This document shows, in pieces, positions 25,895-34,266 of a stretch of DNA of 64,000 nt. The notes beneath the pieces were generated by a model. That model saw only the letters and a program-made list of their open reading frames with translations, was not told the DNA's origin and made no database searches. The stretch is from Chitinophagaceae bacterium. Lineage in GTDB: Bacteria; Bacteroidota; Bacteroidia; Chitinophagales; Chitinophagaceae. The stretch is from NCBI GenBank assembly GCA_004322015.1, contig SCQT01000072.1:1-64000 (forward strand), in the 5' to 3' direction. Each line of letters starts with the position of its first letter. The stretch's first letter is position 1. The position numbers and the translations under genes were made by a program.

Positions 25895-26128
25895 ATGAAT
25901 ATTCAGGAGAGGAACAGGCAAAATAAATCCTATGTGCAGTTCAGGATGATTTTTGACATAGCTATGGGGCTGTTATATATTGCGTGCGGTGTGCTGGTGA
26001 TTATGGCAAAAAAATTAGGGATTGATTTCAGGGTACCTATTTCCATGACCTTTATGTGGTCACTGGCCCTTTTACTGATCCTTTACGGATTGTTCAGGAT
26101 ATTCAGAGGCATAAAACATATTTTTTGA
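25895..26128 (+). CDS. Small two-helix membrane protein
   Basis: This 77-residue protein has two hydrophobic segments (about residues 20-38 and 48-68) joined by a short KKLGIDFRVP loop, with basic ends. I do not recognise a named family. It lies four bases before the PstS-like gene, so it is probably co-transcribed with it and the following TPR gene. Similar small membrane proteins are common beside PstS-like genes in Bacteroidota, from memory. Confidence 0.75.
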   Translation: MNIQERNRQNKSYVQFRMIFDIAMGLLYIACGVLVIMAKKLGIDFRVPISMTFMWSLALLLILYGLFRIFRGIKHIF

Positions 26129-26132
26129 GACA

Positions 26133-27086
26133 ATGAAAAAACAGGCATTCTATATTATCTTACTTTTCCTTGTGGCAGGATGGAGTTGCAATAATAAAAA
26201 GGAAACGACTGCCGATACTCCCGATTCCGGTACTATTCATATCAGTGTGGATGAATCGTTTCAGCCTCTGATAGATACGGAGATCAGCGTTTTCCAGGCG
26301 CTGAACCCGAAAGCACATATTATGGCGGAATATAAATCTGAAGGGAGTTGTTTTAAAGATTTAATTAACGACAGCGCCTCATTGATCATTGTGACACGTG
26401 AATTGAATCCTGATGAAGCGAAATATTTCAAAGAAATAAAAATGCCGGTCAAAAGCAAGCCGATAGCCAGGGATGCGGTGGCTTTAATTGTGAATCCTTC
26501 CAATACGGATACCTTAATGACGATGCATGAGATAAGAAATATTATGGACGGGAAAGATAGTTCTAAAGGATACAGTTTAGTTTTCGATGAACAAAATTCG
26601 AGCCTGGTCAGGTTTGTAATAGATTCTGTTAATCATGGCCGGCCGTTACCTTCTTATGCGATGGCGGCCAATGGTTGCGCCAATGTGGTGGATTATGTAT
26701 CACAGCATAAGAATGCACTGGGTGTCATAGGGGTAAGCTGGGTCTCTAATCCTTTTGATTCCACCGGTCTTAGTTTTTTACAAAAGATAAGAGTAGTCGG
26801 TATTATGGGAGATTCCACCTATAATTATCTGAGCAGGAATCCCGGATTTAATCCTCTCGATCCGCAGTATATCACTTATTACTTTAAGCCCTATCAGGCT
26901 TATATTGCGTTTCGCAGTTATCCGCTCACACGCACGGTTTATTTTATATTGCGTCAACCCTACTTTGGCTTAGGCACGGGTTTTGCAAATTTCTTAGGTG
27001 GAAATAAAGGACAAATGATTATTGGGAAGGAAAGGTTATATCCTTTAAATCTGAACATTCAAATACAACAAGCAACTATTGAATAA
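26133..27086 (+). CDS. PstS-like phosphate-binding lipoprotein
   Basis: The 317-residue product has a lipoprotein signal (lipobox AGWSC) and a periplasmic binding-protein fold of the PstS type: ISVDESFQPLIDTEISVFQ, IIVTRELNPDEAKYF, then KPIARDAVALIVNPSN, the strand that contacts phosphate in the family. Genuine high-affinity systems carry pstC, pstA and pstB alongside; none is present here. Instead a TPR protein follows. In Bacteroidota such orphan PstS-like proteins often accompany TonB/ExbBD genes, which are also absent here. Binding phosphate is plausible but unproven. Confidence 0.82.
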   Translation: MKKQAFYIILLFLVAGWSCNNKKETTADTPDSGTIHISVDESFQPLIDTEISVFQALNPKAHIMAEYKSEGSCFKDLINDSASLIIVTRELNPDEAKYFKEIKMPVKSKPIARDAVALIVNPSNTDTLMTMHEIRNIMDGKDSSKGYSLVFDEQNSSLVRFVIDSVNHGRPLPSYAMAANGCANVVDYVSQHKNALGVIGVSWVSNPFDSTGLSFLQKIRVVGIMGDSTYNYLSRNPGFNPLDPQYITYYFKPYQAYIAFRSYPLTRTVYFILRQPYFGLGTGFANFLGGNKGQMIIGKERLYPLNLNIQIQQATIE

Positions 27087-27105
27087 ACTTAAACAAAACA
27101 AAAAA

Positions 27106-28917
27106 ATGAGAACAATGAAAACAAAGATGTGTATGCTGGCTGCATTGCTGTTGCTTACAGTGCAGGCTGTTTTTTCTCAGTCATTAAGCGAGGCCCAGAA
27201 AGATTTGTATTATCAGCGTTATCAGACGGCGAAAAAGAGCCTGCAACAACTGGTTTCTTCTAAACCGGATGCCGCCACTTACTATTATTTGGGATTGGCT
27301 GATATGGGGTTGGACGATAATACTGCCGCAAAGGCTGATTTTCAAAAAGGATTACAGGTTGATCCGAATGCTGCATTGAATTATGTGGGTATGGGAAGAA
27401 TAGCTATTGTAGTGGATAAAAATTATACGGAAGCCAAACAGGCCTTTCAGAAAGCATGGGACTTATCAAAGGGCAGGGATTTTGACGTGGTACGCGCTAT
27501 TTTACAGGCAACAGCTTTATCGCCCAAGGCAGACGCCCAGTATGCATTGGATCTGGTAGAGCAATTTAAAAATGATCGCAAGAACCGCAGATATGAACTG
27601 ACTGCAGAAGATTATACTGCCATAGGAAATGTGTATTCCAATTTACCTGATGGCGGAGGTAAAGCAGCCACTAATTTTGAAACGGCTCAAAGCAAAGATC
27701 CGAAATATGCAGCGGCCTTTAATGCGGAGGGAGACCTCTGGGACCGCGCAAGACAGGACAGCCTGGCGCTTCAGGACTGGAACAATGCTGTAGCCGCTGA
27801 TCCGGGTTATGCACCGGCATTTTATCAATTGGGCACTTATTATCGTTATCGCGATCTCAATAAGGCTCAGGAGTATTTGAATAAATATATGGCATTGTCT
27901 GATGATCCTTTAAATGCAAAGGTAAATTTGGTGGATATCCTTTATTTGCAGGGGAATTTTAAGCAGGCGGTAGAGCAGGCCAATGATTTAATGAACCAGC
28001 CGGTGAGCGCAGCCACTAAAACACGTCTTTATAAATTGATTGCATACAGCGACTTGTCTGAAGGTGATTCTCTGGATGCAAAAAAGAATATGGATACTTA
28101 TTTTAAGCTGCAGGATCCGGATAAAGTGCTGCCTCAGGATTATAAATTTTATGCTGATGTGTTAGGAAAGCTAGATCAGGATTCCCTGCAATTAGTTTAT
28201 CTGAATAAATTCGTGAATACAGACACTTCCACTAATCTTGAGTTTATAAGGGATGAAGCCAAGAAATTATCTGGCGAACAAAACTTTAAAGCGGCTAATC
28301 TGTGGTATGATAAATTATTTAAAGTTGCCGATACTTCTCAACTTAGTATGGCAGATTATTATTATCGCGCATTTACAGAATATGGCGCTGCGGTAAAAGG
28401 CCTTGGGTCTTATGACAAGGCATTGGAAACATGGCAGGCGTTTACCAAGAGATACCCTGATCAGCCGTCCGGACTTTATTATATCGGAACAATACAAAAG
28501 ACACAGGATACCGCTTACAAAGGGACTGCTATCCCGGCGTTTAATAAGTATATCAGCATGTTGAAGCCGGATGAATTGAAAAGCGCCGATAAAAAAGCAG
28601 TGCTGGAGGTTATTTATTCTTACGAGGCGGGTTGTTATGCTACGCAGGGGCAGGAGGATAAGCTGAATGAAGCCTTGCAGAAACTGTTAGGGGTAAATCC
28701 TCAAAGTACGGTGGCCGCCAACGTATTTGCCAACCAGGGATATAAAGCCGCGCAGGCGAAAGATTATGAAAAGGCGACTGCTCTCTGTAATAAAGCGCTT
28801 CAGATTAATCCCGGTAATTCAACTGCCACCCAGGTGCTGAATTACATTCAACAGATGAAGGCGTATGAAGCCAAGTTGAAAAAATATGAAGAGGCTAAGA
28901 AGAAAAGCGGACAGTAA
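27106..28917 (+). CDS. Periplasmic tetratricopeptide-repeat protein
   Basis: About 600 residues follow a signal peptide (ending AVFSQ). TPR-like helical pairs run through most of the protein, for example AATYYYLGLADMGLDDNTAA, AAFNAEGDLWDRARQDSLAL, PAFYQLGTYYRYRDLNKA and a C-terminal KDYEKATALCNKALQINPGN. The extreme C-terminus is a charged helix ending KKKSGQ. ATG 27106 is used because the longer frame begins with TTG inside the pstS-like gene. It probably forms a periplasmic scaffold with the preceding lipoprotein; partner unknown. Confidence 0.85.
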   Translation: MRTMKTKMCMLAALLLLTVQAVFSQSLSEAQKDLYYQRYQTAKKSLQQLVSSKPDAATYYYLGLADMGLDDNTAAKADFQKGLQVDPNAALNYVGMGRIAIVVDKNYTEAKQAFQKAWDLSKGRDFDVVRAILQATALSPKADAQYALDLVEQFKNDRKNRRYELTAEDYTAIGNVYSNLPDGGGKAATNFETAQSKDPKYAAAFNAEGDLWDRARQDSLALQDWNNAVAADPGYAPAFYQLGTYYRYRDLNKAQEYLNKYMALSDDPLNAKVNLVDILYLQGNFKQAVEQANDLMNQPVSAATKTRLYKLIAYSDLSEGDSLDAKKNMDTYFKLQDPDKVLPQDYKFYADVLGKLDQDSLQLVYLNKFVNTDTSTNLEFIRDEAKKLSGEQNFKAANLWYDKLFKVADTSQLSMADYYYRAFTEYGAAVKGLGSYDKALETWQAFTKRYPDQPSGLYYIGTIQKTQDTAYKGTAIPAFNKYISMLKPDELKSADKKAVLEVIYSYEAGCYATQGQEDKLNEALQKLLGVNPQSTVAANVFANQGYKAAQAKDYEKATALCNKALQINPGNSTATQVLNYIQQMKAYEAKLKKYEEAKKKSGQ

Positions 28918-28938
28918 ACAAATGATATTATAGAAGCA

Positions 28939-28968
28939 AACCCTCTCCAATCCCGGAGGGGGTTTTTT
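28939..28968 (+). terminator. Rho-independent terminator after the TPR gene
   Basis: AACCCTCTCC and GGAGGGGGTT form a 10-bp stem (one G-U pair) around a six-base loop and run into TTTTTT. It lies 22 bases after the TPR stop codon. Confidence 0.88.
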
Positions 28969-29583
28969 ATGCTAGTCAAAGAATGAAGGGGGATATTGCT
29001 TTCAAAGCCCTATCCACGCCCTGGTAAAAGCGTACTTAAAGCCGGTGTATCCCAATTTTCGCATCTTTATAAGTGGGGGTTTCAATACCCGGGACCAAGG
29101 AGGAGATGGTTAAGTTCGAACAACCTCACATTTTTTTAATACTAATCAAGGAAGCGTTGGCCAGAAAAATCAGCGGGCCGTGCGGTGGGCTTTGCGGGTG
29201 GAAGCTTTGATTTTTCTAGATCTTTTGGTTACTTTTCCATCATGGGAAAAGTAACACCTATTCAATTTGTAAGAAAATCACCGATTAATTGTCATCTTGT
29301 ATAATAGCGGATAATCATTATTTTTCTTGACTTTTTGTTTTTCTGGGCAAAAAGAACAAAGAATAAAATAAATGCAATTCTTTGCTAATATTCAAAAAGA
29401 TCAGACTGGAGGACTGGACATAACGACGCCTCAGGTGAACACATTTGTTCAATGAAGATTGCTTCATCTGTCTTACACCGATAGTAACCGATTGTGAAAT
29501 TTTGGGATACACGCACTTAAAGCGTACGCATTTCCAGGGAGATATCAGTTTTATCCTGATACCGGGTATCGAAGGCAGGTTGA
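28969..29583. other. Gene-poor stretch with repeat-like sequence
   Basis: No credible gene is seen over about 600 bases between two convergent genes. It contains an 11-bp perfect hairpin at 29228-29255 (GTTACTTTTCC and GGAAAAGTAAC). On the minus strand just beside it is a run translating as KASTRKAHRTAR in one frame, a phrase I recall from spurious ORFs scattered in Bacteroidota genomes. A TTTTTGTTTTTCTGGGCAAAAAGAAC segment (interrupted palindrome) follows at about 29330. I read it as dispersed-repeat debris. Confidence 0.5.
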
Positions 29584-30228
29584 TTATTTATTGCACTGCG
29601 CCAATAAATATTCTGCCAATCCTTTGCCCCAATTCGGGGAAATATCGGTAGCAGACTTAAAAGTTGAAAATTGTTGGATAGCTTTTTCCAGTAAGGGTTT
29701 TGCTTTATCTTTTCCGCCACCCCATTGTGCAGGTGTATAAAATGCATTTTGACCTAAAAGCAAAGTTACCCGCGGATTATTCGGGGCAATGGATTGAGCT
29801 TGTTGCAGCAACTGTCCTGCTTCAGGCCCATATTGCATACCACGTGTCTGAGGATCTACCGCAATACGAGCAGAAGCAATGAGTGATTTCAGGCATAATA
29901 TTTCTGCCTGATCGGGATTCAATGCGGCTGCTTTTTTCTCAAGCGCTTCTGCCTGATCAACGATTGGATCTATTTTACTTTTATCCTGCTGCATAAAAGC
30001 CGTACGCACCCTGGCGAGAGACGCATAATAATAGGGCAACCACTGGTCTTTTGTTACCGAAGCAATTCGGTCAAAATTATTCGATAAAGTTTCCAGGACA
30101 AATAGATTTTCCGAAGTGTCAAAAATGGGAACATTTTTTTTCATGGCAGCTTCGTACTGGTCATTGGTTTGGGCGAATGCACTTATTCCCACTGCAAAGA
30201 GAACAAGTAACAAGAATGCTTTTTTCAT
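29584..30228 (-). CDS. TPR-like periplasmic protein
   Basis: About 214 residues with a clean signal peptide from ATG 30228 (MKKAFLLLVLFAVGISAFAQ). The longer upstream frame runs through repeat DNA and is not used. The mature part is all-helical with TPR-like features (ALEKKAAALNPDQAEILCLK, AQSIAPNNPRVTLLLGQNAF) and a C-terminal WGGGKDKAKPLLEKAIQQF. This last phrase is typical of Bacteroidota proteins encoded beside TonB receptors. It lies downstream of the TonB receptor, separated by a hairpin-rich gap. Function unknown. Confidence 0.75.
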   Translation of the reverse strand: MKKAFLLLVLFAVGISAFAQTNDQYEAAMKKNVPIFDTSENLFVLETLSNNFDRIASVTKDQWLPYYYASLARVRTAFMQQDKSKIDPIVDQAEALEKKAAALNPDQAEILCLKSLIASARIAVDPQTRGMQYGPEAGQLLQQAQSIAPNNPRVTLLLGQNAFYTPAQWGGGKDKAKPLLEKAIQQFSTFKSATDISPNWGKGLAEYLLAQCNK

Positions 30229-30402
30229 GATTGTATTGTTTGATTGTTTGGTGATTGCATTGTTTGATGGCTTCATTGTTTTATTGGTTTTTTAGTGGTA
30301 ATATATTTTTCCTGAATATTGAATGGTTACTTTTTGGGTTTCGTGTTTGGGGTTTCGTGTTCCGGGTTCAGTTGACGATTCAATGTCGTTTAGCGAGATA
30401 TT

Positions 30403-30496
30403 CAACCCTTTCAGGGTTGTTTCTCTCTCCGCATTAAACCGTGGGCATTGTCTCTATGGACATAGAGATTATTCAAATTGATGCTTTTCAGGCATC
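30403..30496. repeat. Cluster of three short palindromes
   Basis: CAACCCT-TTC-AGGGTTG (30403-30419), TCTCTATG-GA-CATAGAGA (30451-30468) and GATGC-TTTTCAG-GCATC (30480-30496) lie within 95 bases, in the gap between the TonB receptor and the TPR-like gene. The first resembles palindromes I recall as dispersed intergenic repeats in Bacteroidota. One of them may act as a processing or termination signal for the upstream operon. Confidence 0.6.
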
Positions 30497-30531
30497 CCAA
30501 TTTTGAAACATTCTTAACTTCTATGCGATAT

Positions 30532-30568
30532 TGATTGACGATTGACGATTCGCGATTGACGATTGACA
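30532..30568. repeat. ATTGACG heptamer repeats
   Basis: The unit ATTGACG is repeated about five times with one interruption (ATTCGCG). It ends just before the 3' end of the TonB receptor gene. Related low-complexity runs (GTTTCGTGTTTGGGGTTTCGTG at 30338-30360 and ATTGTTTG units at 30236-30270) lie in the same gap. Confidence 0.75.
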
Positions 30569-30570
30569 TT

Positions 30571-32772
30571 TCACAAATTATTATTAATTACATCCTGACT
30601 TCTGTTAATTCCAAAACTGAAAAAAGCGCCTATAAAATAAAATCTGCTTGCAGGCGCAGTAACGGTTTGCTGCATGCTTCCGTCCGGTGAAAAATTATAT
30701 CCATAAACCTGTTTGCTTCCTAATACATTACTAACGGAAAATACCGGTACGGTAAAGGTTTTTTTACCATTGATTAAATAAGCCGCGCTCAGCGACAGAG
30801 TGTGGGTAACCGGTGTTTTCTGACTCATAAATTCATTTTCAGGAAGATTGGGATTAAAGTAGGGCTTGCCGCTTGCGAAAGTATAAGTGGCGCTGATATT
30901 GGTTGTGATAGAAGGTATGAGTTGCTTATATACCACATTCAGCGTATTTTTAGATGCGAAAGGAGGTTGCACTTCAAAAGGGTAATTCAGATAATTGCGT
31001 TTGGTATCTAAAAATGTATAAGATATCCAGTAATCGCCGTTTTTAATGGTTTTCCTGTCCCGCCAGAATAATTCTATTCCTCTTGCGTATCCTGAACCGT
31101 TGGGCATGGTGTCGGGAATGGTTTTTAATAGATTATGATATTGTTTATAATAAAGTTCTACGTGCCAGGTATAATCTGACTTGATGTGCTGAAAGGTCAG
31201 AATATAATGCCGTGCGTTCATAAATCCCACATCCGGATGAGAAAACATGTATTGATCCGTAGCCGGCTTCTCATAAAAATCACCCCAGGCCGCCGACAGT
31301 TGAGTGGCTTCCCCCAACTGATAAGCTAAAGATAACCTTGGCGCTAAATTATATTTATTCAACAGGGAAGAATATTCGCCCCGGGCGCCGATACGGGCAA
31401 CAAATCTGGAGGTAAAATAAAGGTCAGTTTCTGCAAAAACCGCGGTATAATTATCATACAGGTTTTCTTTAAACTGATATCCTGCGGAGGCTATGGTATC
31501 GGCTGGGGTATATAAAGTATTATTTGTTTCATATTGATAGGAAAGACCGAAACGAATATCCGAAAGTAACCCGATAGGATGCGTAAGCATAAACTTTCCT
31601 TCATTTAATTGTGTAAAGGCTTTGATCGTATCTAATACCGGAGGCTCCCCTTTGGGCTGATAACCTGTTTTTATCCAATCCGTATTCGTATTGTATGCTG
31701 TACCCAGATAGAGTCTCCAGTCTTTGTTTTTTCCTAAAGATTCCTGATAAGCCATATTGGTATAACCGTTGGCATTTTTATCACTAAACATATCGTTACT
31801 GTTCGGATGATCCACGCCGGGATAGCTGAATTGTAGTTTATTGTAATCGGCATAGCCGTAAAATTTCAATATACCCGTCGGAGAGGTTTTTATCCTGAAA
31901 TTGGCATCCCCGTTCCAGTCGAAAGGAGAGAGGGAATAATCCTGTTGCTGACTGACCATTTTAAAATAGGGCCAAAGATTTCCGTAGCTGATGTCACCTC
32001 CGTAAGAAGCTTTTTTATTTTTGGATAATTGATCAATACCACCGCTTAAACCCACGCTGGAAATTCCTAAAGTAGCAGAGGATCGCTGCGGCAGATCATC
32101 TGAAGTGAGAATGACTGCTGCCGACATAGCCCCGCCGTATTGAGCAGAATAGCCACCGCTGCTGAATAAGGTGCCGCTGAACAAGAACGGATTGAATCTG
32201 CCGCGGGCGCCAATTGCGGGCGTAGCGCTGTAAAAAGGATGCAATACTTCCATGCCGTCAATAAAGGCTTTTGTCTCTTCCCCGGTTCCTCCCTGTATAA
32301 ACAGCCCTGTTTGATTGGGAACCTGCTGTGCTCCCGGCAGTGTGCGTAAAGCGGCCATAGGATCTGCTCCTGCCCCGGCAGTAGTGACAATATCCAGGGG
32401 AGATAATACCGTATTCTTTGATTGATCGCTGATGGAAAAGCTGCCGGCAGAAATGGTAACTGCATTCAATTTGTTTACCGATTCTTGTAAGATGATTTGC
32501 AGATGAACCGGTTTATTTTCGACCAGGATTTGTATGGAATCACTTTGATAACCTAACTGACTGATCAGCAAAGTTTGTTTGCCTCTTTCATCTGTGGTGA
32601 AAGAGAAAGAACCGTCTTGTCCCGAAGTGGCCCCGTCAAATGCTCCCTTTAAATAAATGTTTGCCCCCGTAAGTGGTTTATGGTGTGTGTCGGTGACCGT
32701 TCCTGAAATTTTAGTTTGTGCAAATACCGAAACTGATGTAACAAACAATAATATGATAAAGAGGTATTTCAC
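30571..32772 (-). CDS. TonB-dependent outer-membrane receptor
   Basis: The 733-residue product starts at a GTG with a signal peptide (ending SVFAQ), then a carboxypeptidase-regulatory-like domain (GTVTDTHHKPLTGANIYLKG, about residues 22-105). A plug (FIQGGTGEETKAFIDGMEVL) and a beta-barrel ending FSFGINRS follow. It is shorter than SusC proteins and has no SusD partner. It is last in a four-gene operon with two membrane proteins and a winged-helix regulator, which suggests regulated uptake of a specific small ligand. The ligand is not evident. Confidence 0.9.
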   Translation of the reverse strand: MKYLFIILLFVTSVSVFAQTKISGTVTDTHHKPLTGANIYLKGAFDGATSGQDGSFSFTTDERGKQTLLISQLGYQSDSIQILVENKPVHLQIILQESVNKLNAVTISAGSFSISDQSKNTVLSPLDIVTTAGAGADPMAALRTLPGAQQVPNQTGLFIQGGTGEETKAFIDGMEVLHPFYSATPAIGARGRFNPFLFSGTLFSSGGYSAQYGGAMSAAVILTSDDLPQRSSATLGISSVGLSGGIDQLSKNKKASYGGDISYGNLWPYFKMVSQQQDYSLSPFDWNGDANFRIKTSPTGILKFYGYADYNKLQFSYPGVDHPNSNDMFSDKNANGYTNMAYQESLGKNKDWRLYLGTAYNTNTDWIKTGYQPKGEPPVLDTIKAFTQLNEGKFMLTHPIGLLSDIRFGLSYQYETNNTLYTPADTIASAGYQFKENLYDNYTAVFAETDLYFTSRFVARIGARGEYSSLLNKYNLAPRLSLAYQLGEATQLSAAWGDFYEKPATDQYMFSHPDVGFMNARHYILTFQHIKSDYTWHVELYYKQYHNLLKTIPDTMPNGSGYARGIELFWRDRKTIKNGDYWISYTFLDTKRNYLNYPFEVQPPFASKNTLNVVYKQLIPSITTNISATYTFASGKPYFNPNLPENEFMSQKTPVTHTLSLSAAYLINGKKTFTVPVFSVSNVLGSKQVYGYNFSPDGSMQQTVTAPASRFYFIGAFFSFGINRSQDVINNNL

Positions 32773-32806
32773 AAATCACTTTTAAGATGTAATAATATTC
32801 AAATCA

Positions 32807-33247
32807 CTATTTTTTTCCGAAAAGATATTCGACAAATGATTTATTCTTATAATTACATATATAGCTCAAAACCACCCCCGCAACCACATATTGAATGATC
32901 CCATAAATCAACCATTGCATACATAAGGACAATGGTACCAGATCCGTACCGGCATAAGTATCCAATGATCTCCCAAGGAATACGAATATTCCAGTGAGAA
33001 CACCATATTGTAATCCTTCACTGATACTGCCTTCTTTCTTCCATCTTGAGTAAATGAGCGTAAATAAAAAAGTGCTGACTACTTCCGAAATGGCAAATGC
33101 CCATATTTTACTGCGGACATCCGTGGCATGTAAACTCGGTTGCAGCCTCATGTAGGTTTTATGCAGGATCATATCATGTTCGATATACCCTGTGATGCTG
33201 CAAACTATGTACACAGCCAGCCATCCCGGTAAAAATCTTTTTTTCAT
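32807..33247 (-). CDS. Four-helix integral membrane protein
   Basis: This 146-residue protein has four hydrophobic segments (starting near residues 8, 46, 80 and 110), consistent with a DUF1761-like or related small membrane family, though I cannot name it securely. It lies 10 bases after the winged-helix regulator and 34 bases before the TonB receptor, so it is part of that operon. The conserved-looking GLQYGVLTGIFVFLGRSLDT segment may mark the family. Function unknown. Confidence 0.75.
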   Translation of the reverse strand: MKKRFLPGWLAVYIVCSITGYIEHDMILHKTYMRLQPSLHATDVRSKIWAFAISEVVSTFLFTLIYSRWKKEGSISEGLQYGVLTGIFVFLGRSLDTYAGTDLVPLSLCMQWLIYGIIQYVVAGVVLSYICNYKNKSFVEYLFGKK

Positions 33248-33257
33248 GTGATATTTA

Positions 33258-33545
33258 TTACAACTGTAAATATTTTTTCATTGCATTCACATATCCTTCG
33301 AAAGCTTTTCTGCCTTTAGCCGTGATCCGTACCGTTGTCAAAGGATAATTATCTTTAAAGCTTTTACTAACCTTGATGTAATCAGCCTCTTTCAGTTTTG
33401 TCAATTGAAAGCTGAGATTACCGGCTGTTGTTTCTGTTTTTTCCTTTAAATAATTGAATTGCGCCTCCTCCACACCCATCAGAATGGAAATGATGGCTAA
33501 TCTGATCTGTGAATGCAGCAGCGGATCTAACTCATTAAACATCAT
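33258..33545 (-). CDS. Winged-helix transcriptional regulator
   Basis: About 95 residues starting MMFNELDPLLHSQIRLAIIS, the pattern of the HTH_34/ArsR-like small regulators. The recognition segment ETTAGNLSFQLTKLKEADYI and the wing YPLTTVRITAKGRKAFEGYV follow. The start is fixed by the ATGATG that overlaps the TGA of the upstream membrane-protein gene, indicating coupling. The longer frame from 33683 lies inside that gene and is rejected. The operon promoter carries two palindromes, so autoregulation is likely. Confidence 0.85.
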   Translation of the reverse strand: MMFNELDPLLHSQIRLAIISILMGVEEAQFNYLKEKTETTAGNLSFQLTKLKEADYIKVSKSFKDNYPLTTVRITAKGRKAFEGYVNAMKKYLQL

Positions 33546-34120
33546 TCTTCTTTTTTTCTGACTAATAAAATGCCCGGAAGCAGATAACCTATCAAAAAAG
33601 AACCCGCGGTTAGAAGCAACTGATTCGTCGGTGAAATAAAAACACTTACAATCGTTGCCAAAAAGAATAAAATTCCTCCCCAAACCAACGGTTTGAAACG
33701 CATGATTAACCCGGCCACTACAATAAGCAACCAGGATAGCCCTAACATGAAGGGCGTAGGAGAAATCTTAAGCTCTGCACAGGAGAAAATGAATAAAAAG
33801 TAAGTAAGGCCGCCACACAAAAACAACCATTTAAATACATGGCCATAAATGGACACAGAGCCGCTTTTCTTCGCATAAACCGCATAATAGAAGTATGTAA
33901 GAATAGAACCTCCTATCGTTAATACCGGCCAGGGAATCCAGGCGAAATCAGGTGTGATCAGAAGCAGAAAATAGTTAGCCAATGCCGCTACGGTGATCAA
34001 TGTCCCCCAGAAAATAAATCCAAAAGCGGATCTCCGGAAATTGTCCCTGGTGCCGGAGATGAATCGCTGGATCAATTGCAGGCTTTCCTGCGGGTCTAAT
34101 GGTTTGTCTTGCAATTCCAT
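33542..34120 (-). CDS. Multi-pass membrane protein, first gene of regulator operon
   Basis: The 192-residue protein has a short soluble N-terminus (ESLQLIQRFISGTRDNFRRS) followed by about six transmembrane segments. In Bacteroidota such proteins often precede a small winged-helix regulator, as here, but no named function is recognised. Its stop codon overlaps the start of the regulator gene by four bases. The promoter at 34157-34187 directs this gene. Confidence 0.78.
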   Translation of the reverse strand: MELQDKPLDPQESLQLIQRFISGTRDNFRRSAFGFIFWGTLITVAALANYFLLLITPDFAWIPWPVLTIGGSILTYFYYAVYAKKSGSVSIYGHVFKWLFLCGGLTYFLFIFSCAELKISPTPFMLGLSWLLIVVAGLIMRFKPLVWGGILFFLATIVSVFISPTNQLLLTAGSFLIGYLLPGILLVRKKEE

Positions 34121-34143
34121 AAAGAAGTTTTAAAGGGTAATCT

Positions 34144-34187
34144 GCAAATATATTTGCAAATGTAGAGTAGTTTGTAATACAAACCAA
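34144..34187 (-). promoter_or_regulatory. Promoter with two palindromic operator candidates
   Basis: On the minus strand, TTG (34185-34187), a 20-base spacer and TACATTTG (34157-34164) form a good Bacteroidota promoter. The spacer contains the palindrome GTTTGTA-A-TACAAAC (34170-34184). A perfect 14-bp palindrome, GCAAATATATTTGC (34144-34157), covers the expected transcription start. Both fit operators for the winged-helix protein encoded second in this operon. Confidence 0.6.
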
Positions 34188-34266
34188 ATTTATTTATAGA
34201 AAAGAATAAAAGGCTGCATTCATAATTTCTTAGTAATTTTAACTATCATAAATAAGTAGTGCATCT

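Noticed and set aside
29100-29130. Possible tRNA T-arm (AAGTTCGAACAACC)
   Set aside because: No matching acceptor, anticodon or D arms could be folded around it.
29318-29512. 64-codon minus-strand frame in the gene-poor stretch
   Set aside because: Composition follows low-complexity repeat DNA; no protein family recognised.
33546-33683. Longer start for the winged-helix regulator
   Set aside because: The extension lies wholly inside the upstream membrane-protein gene, and the ATGATG/TGA overlap gives a better coupled start.
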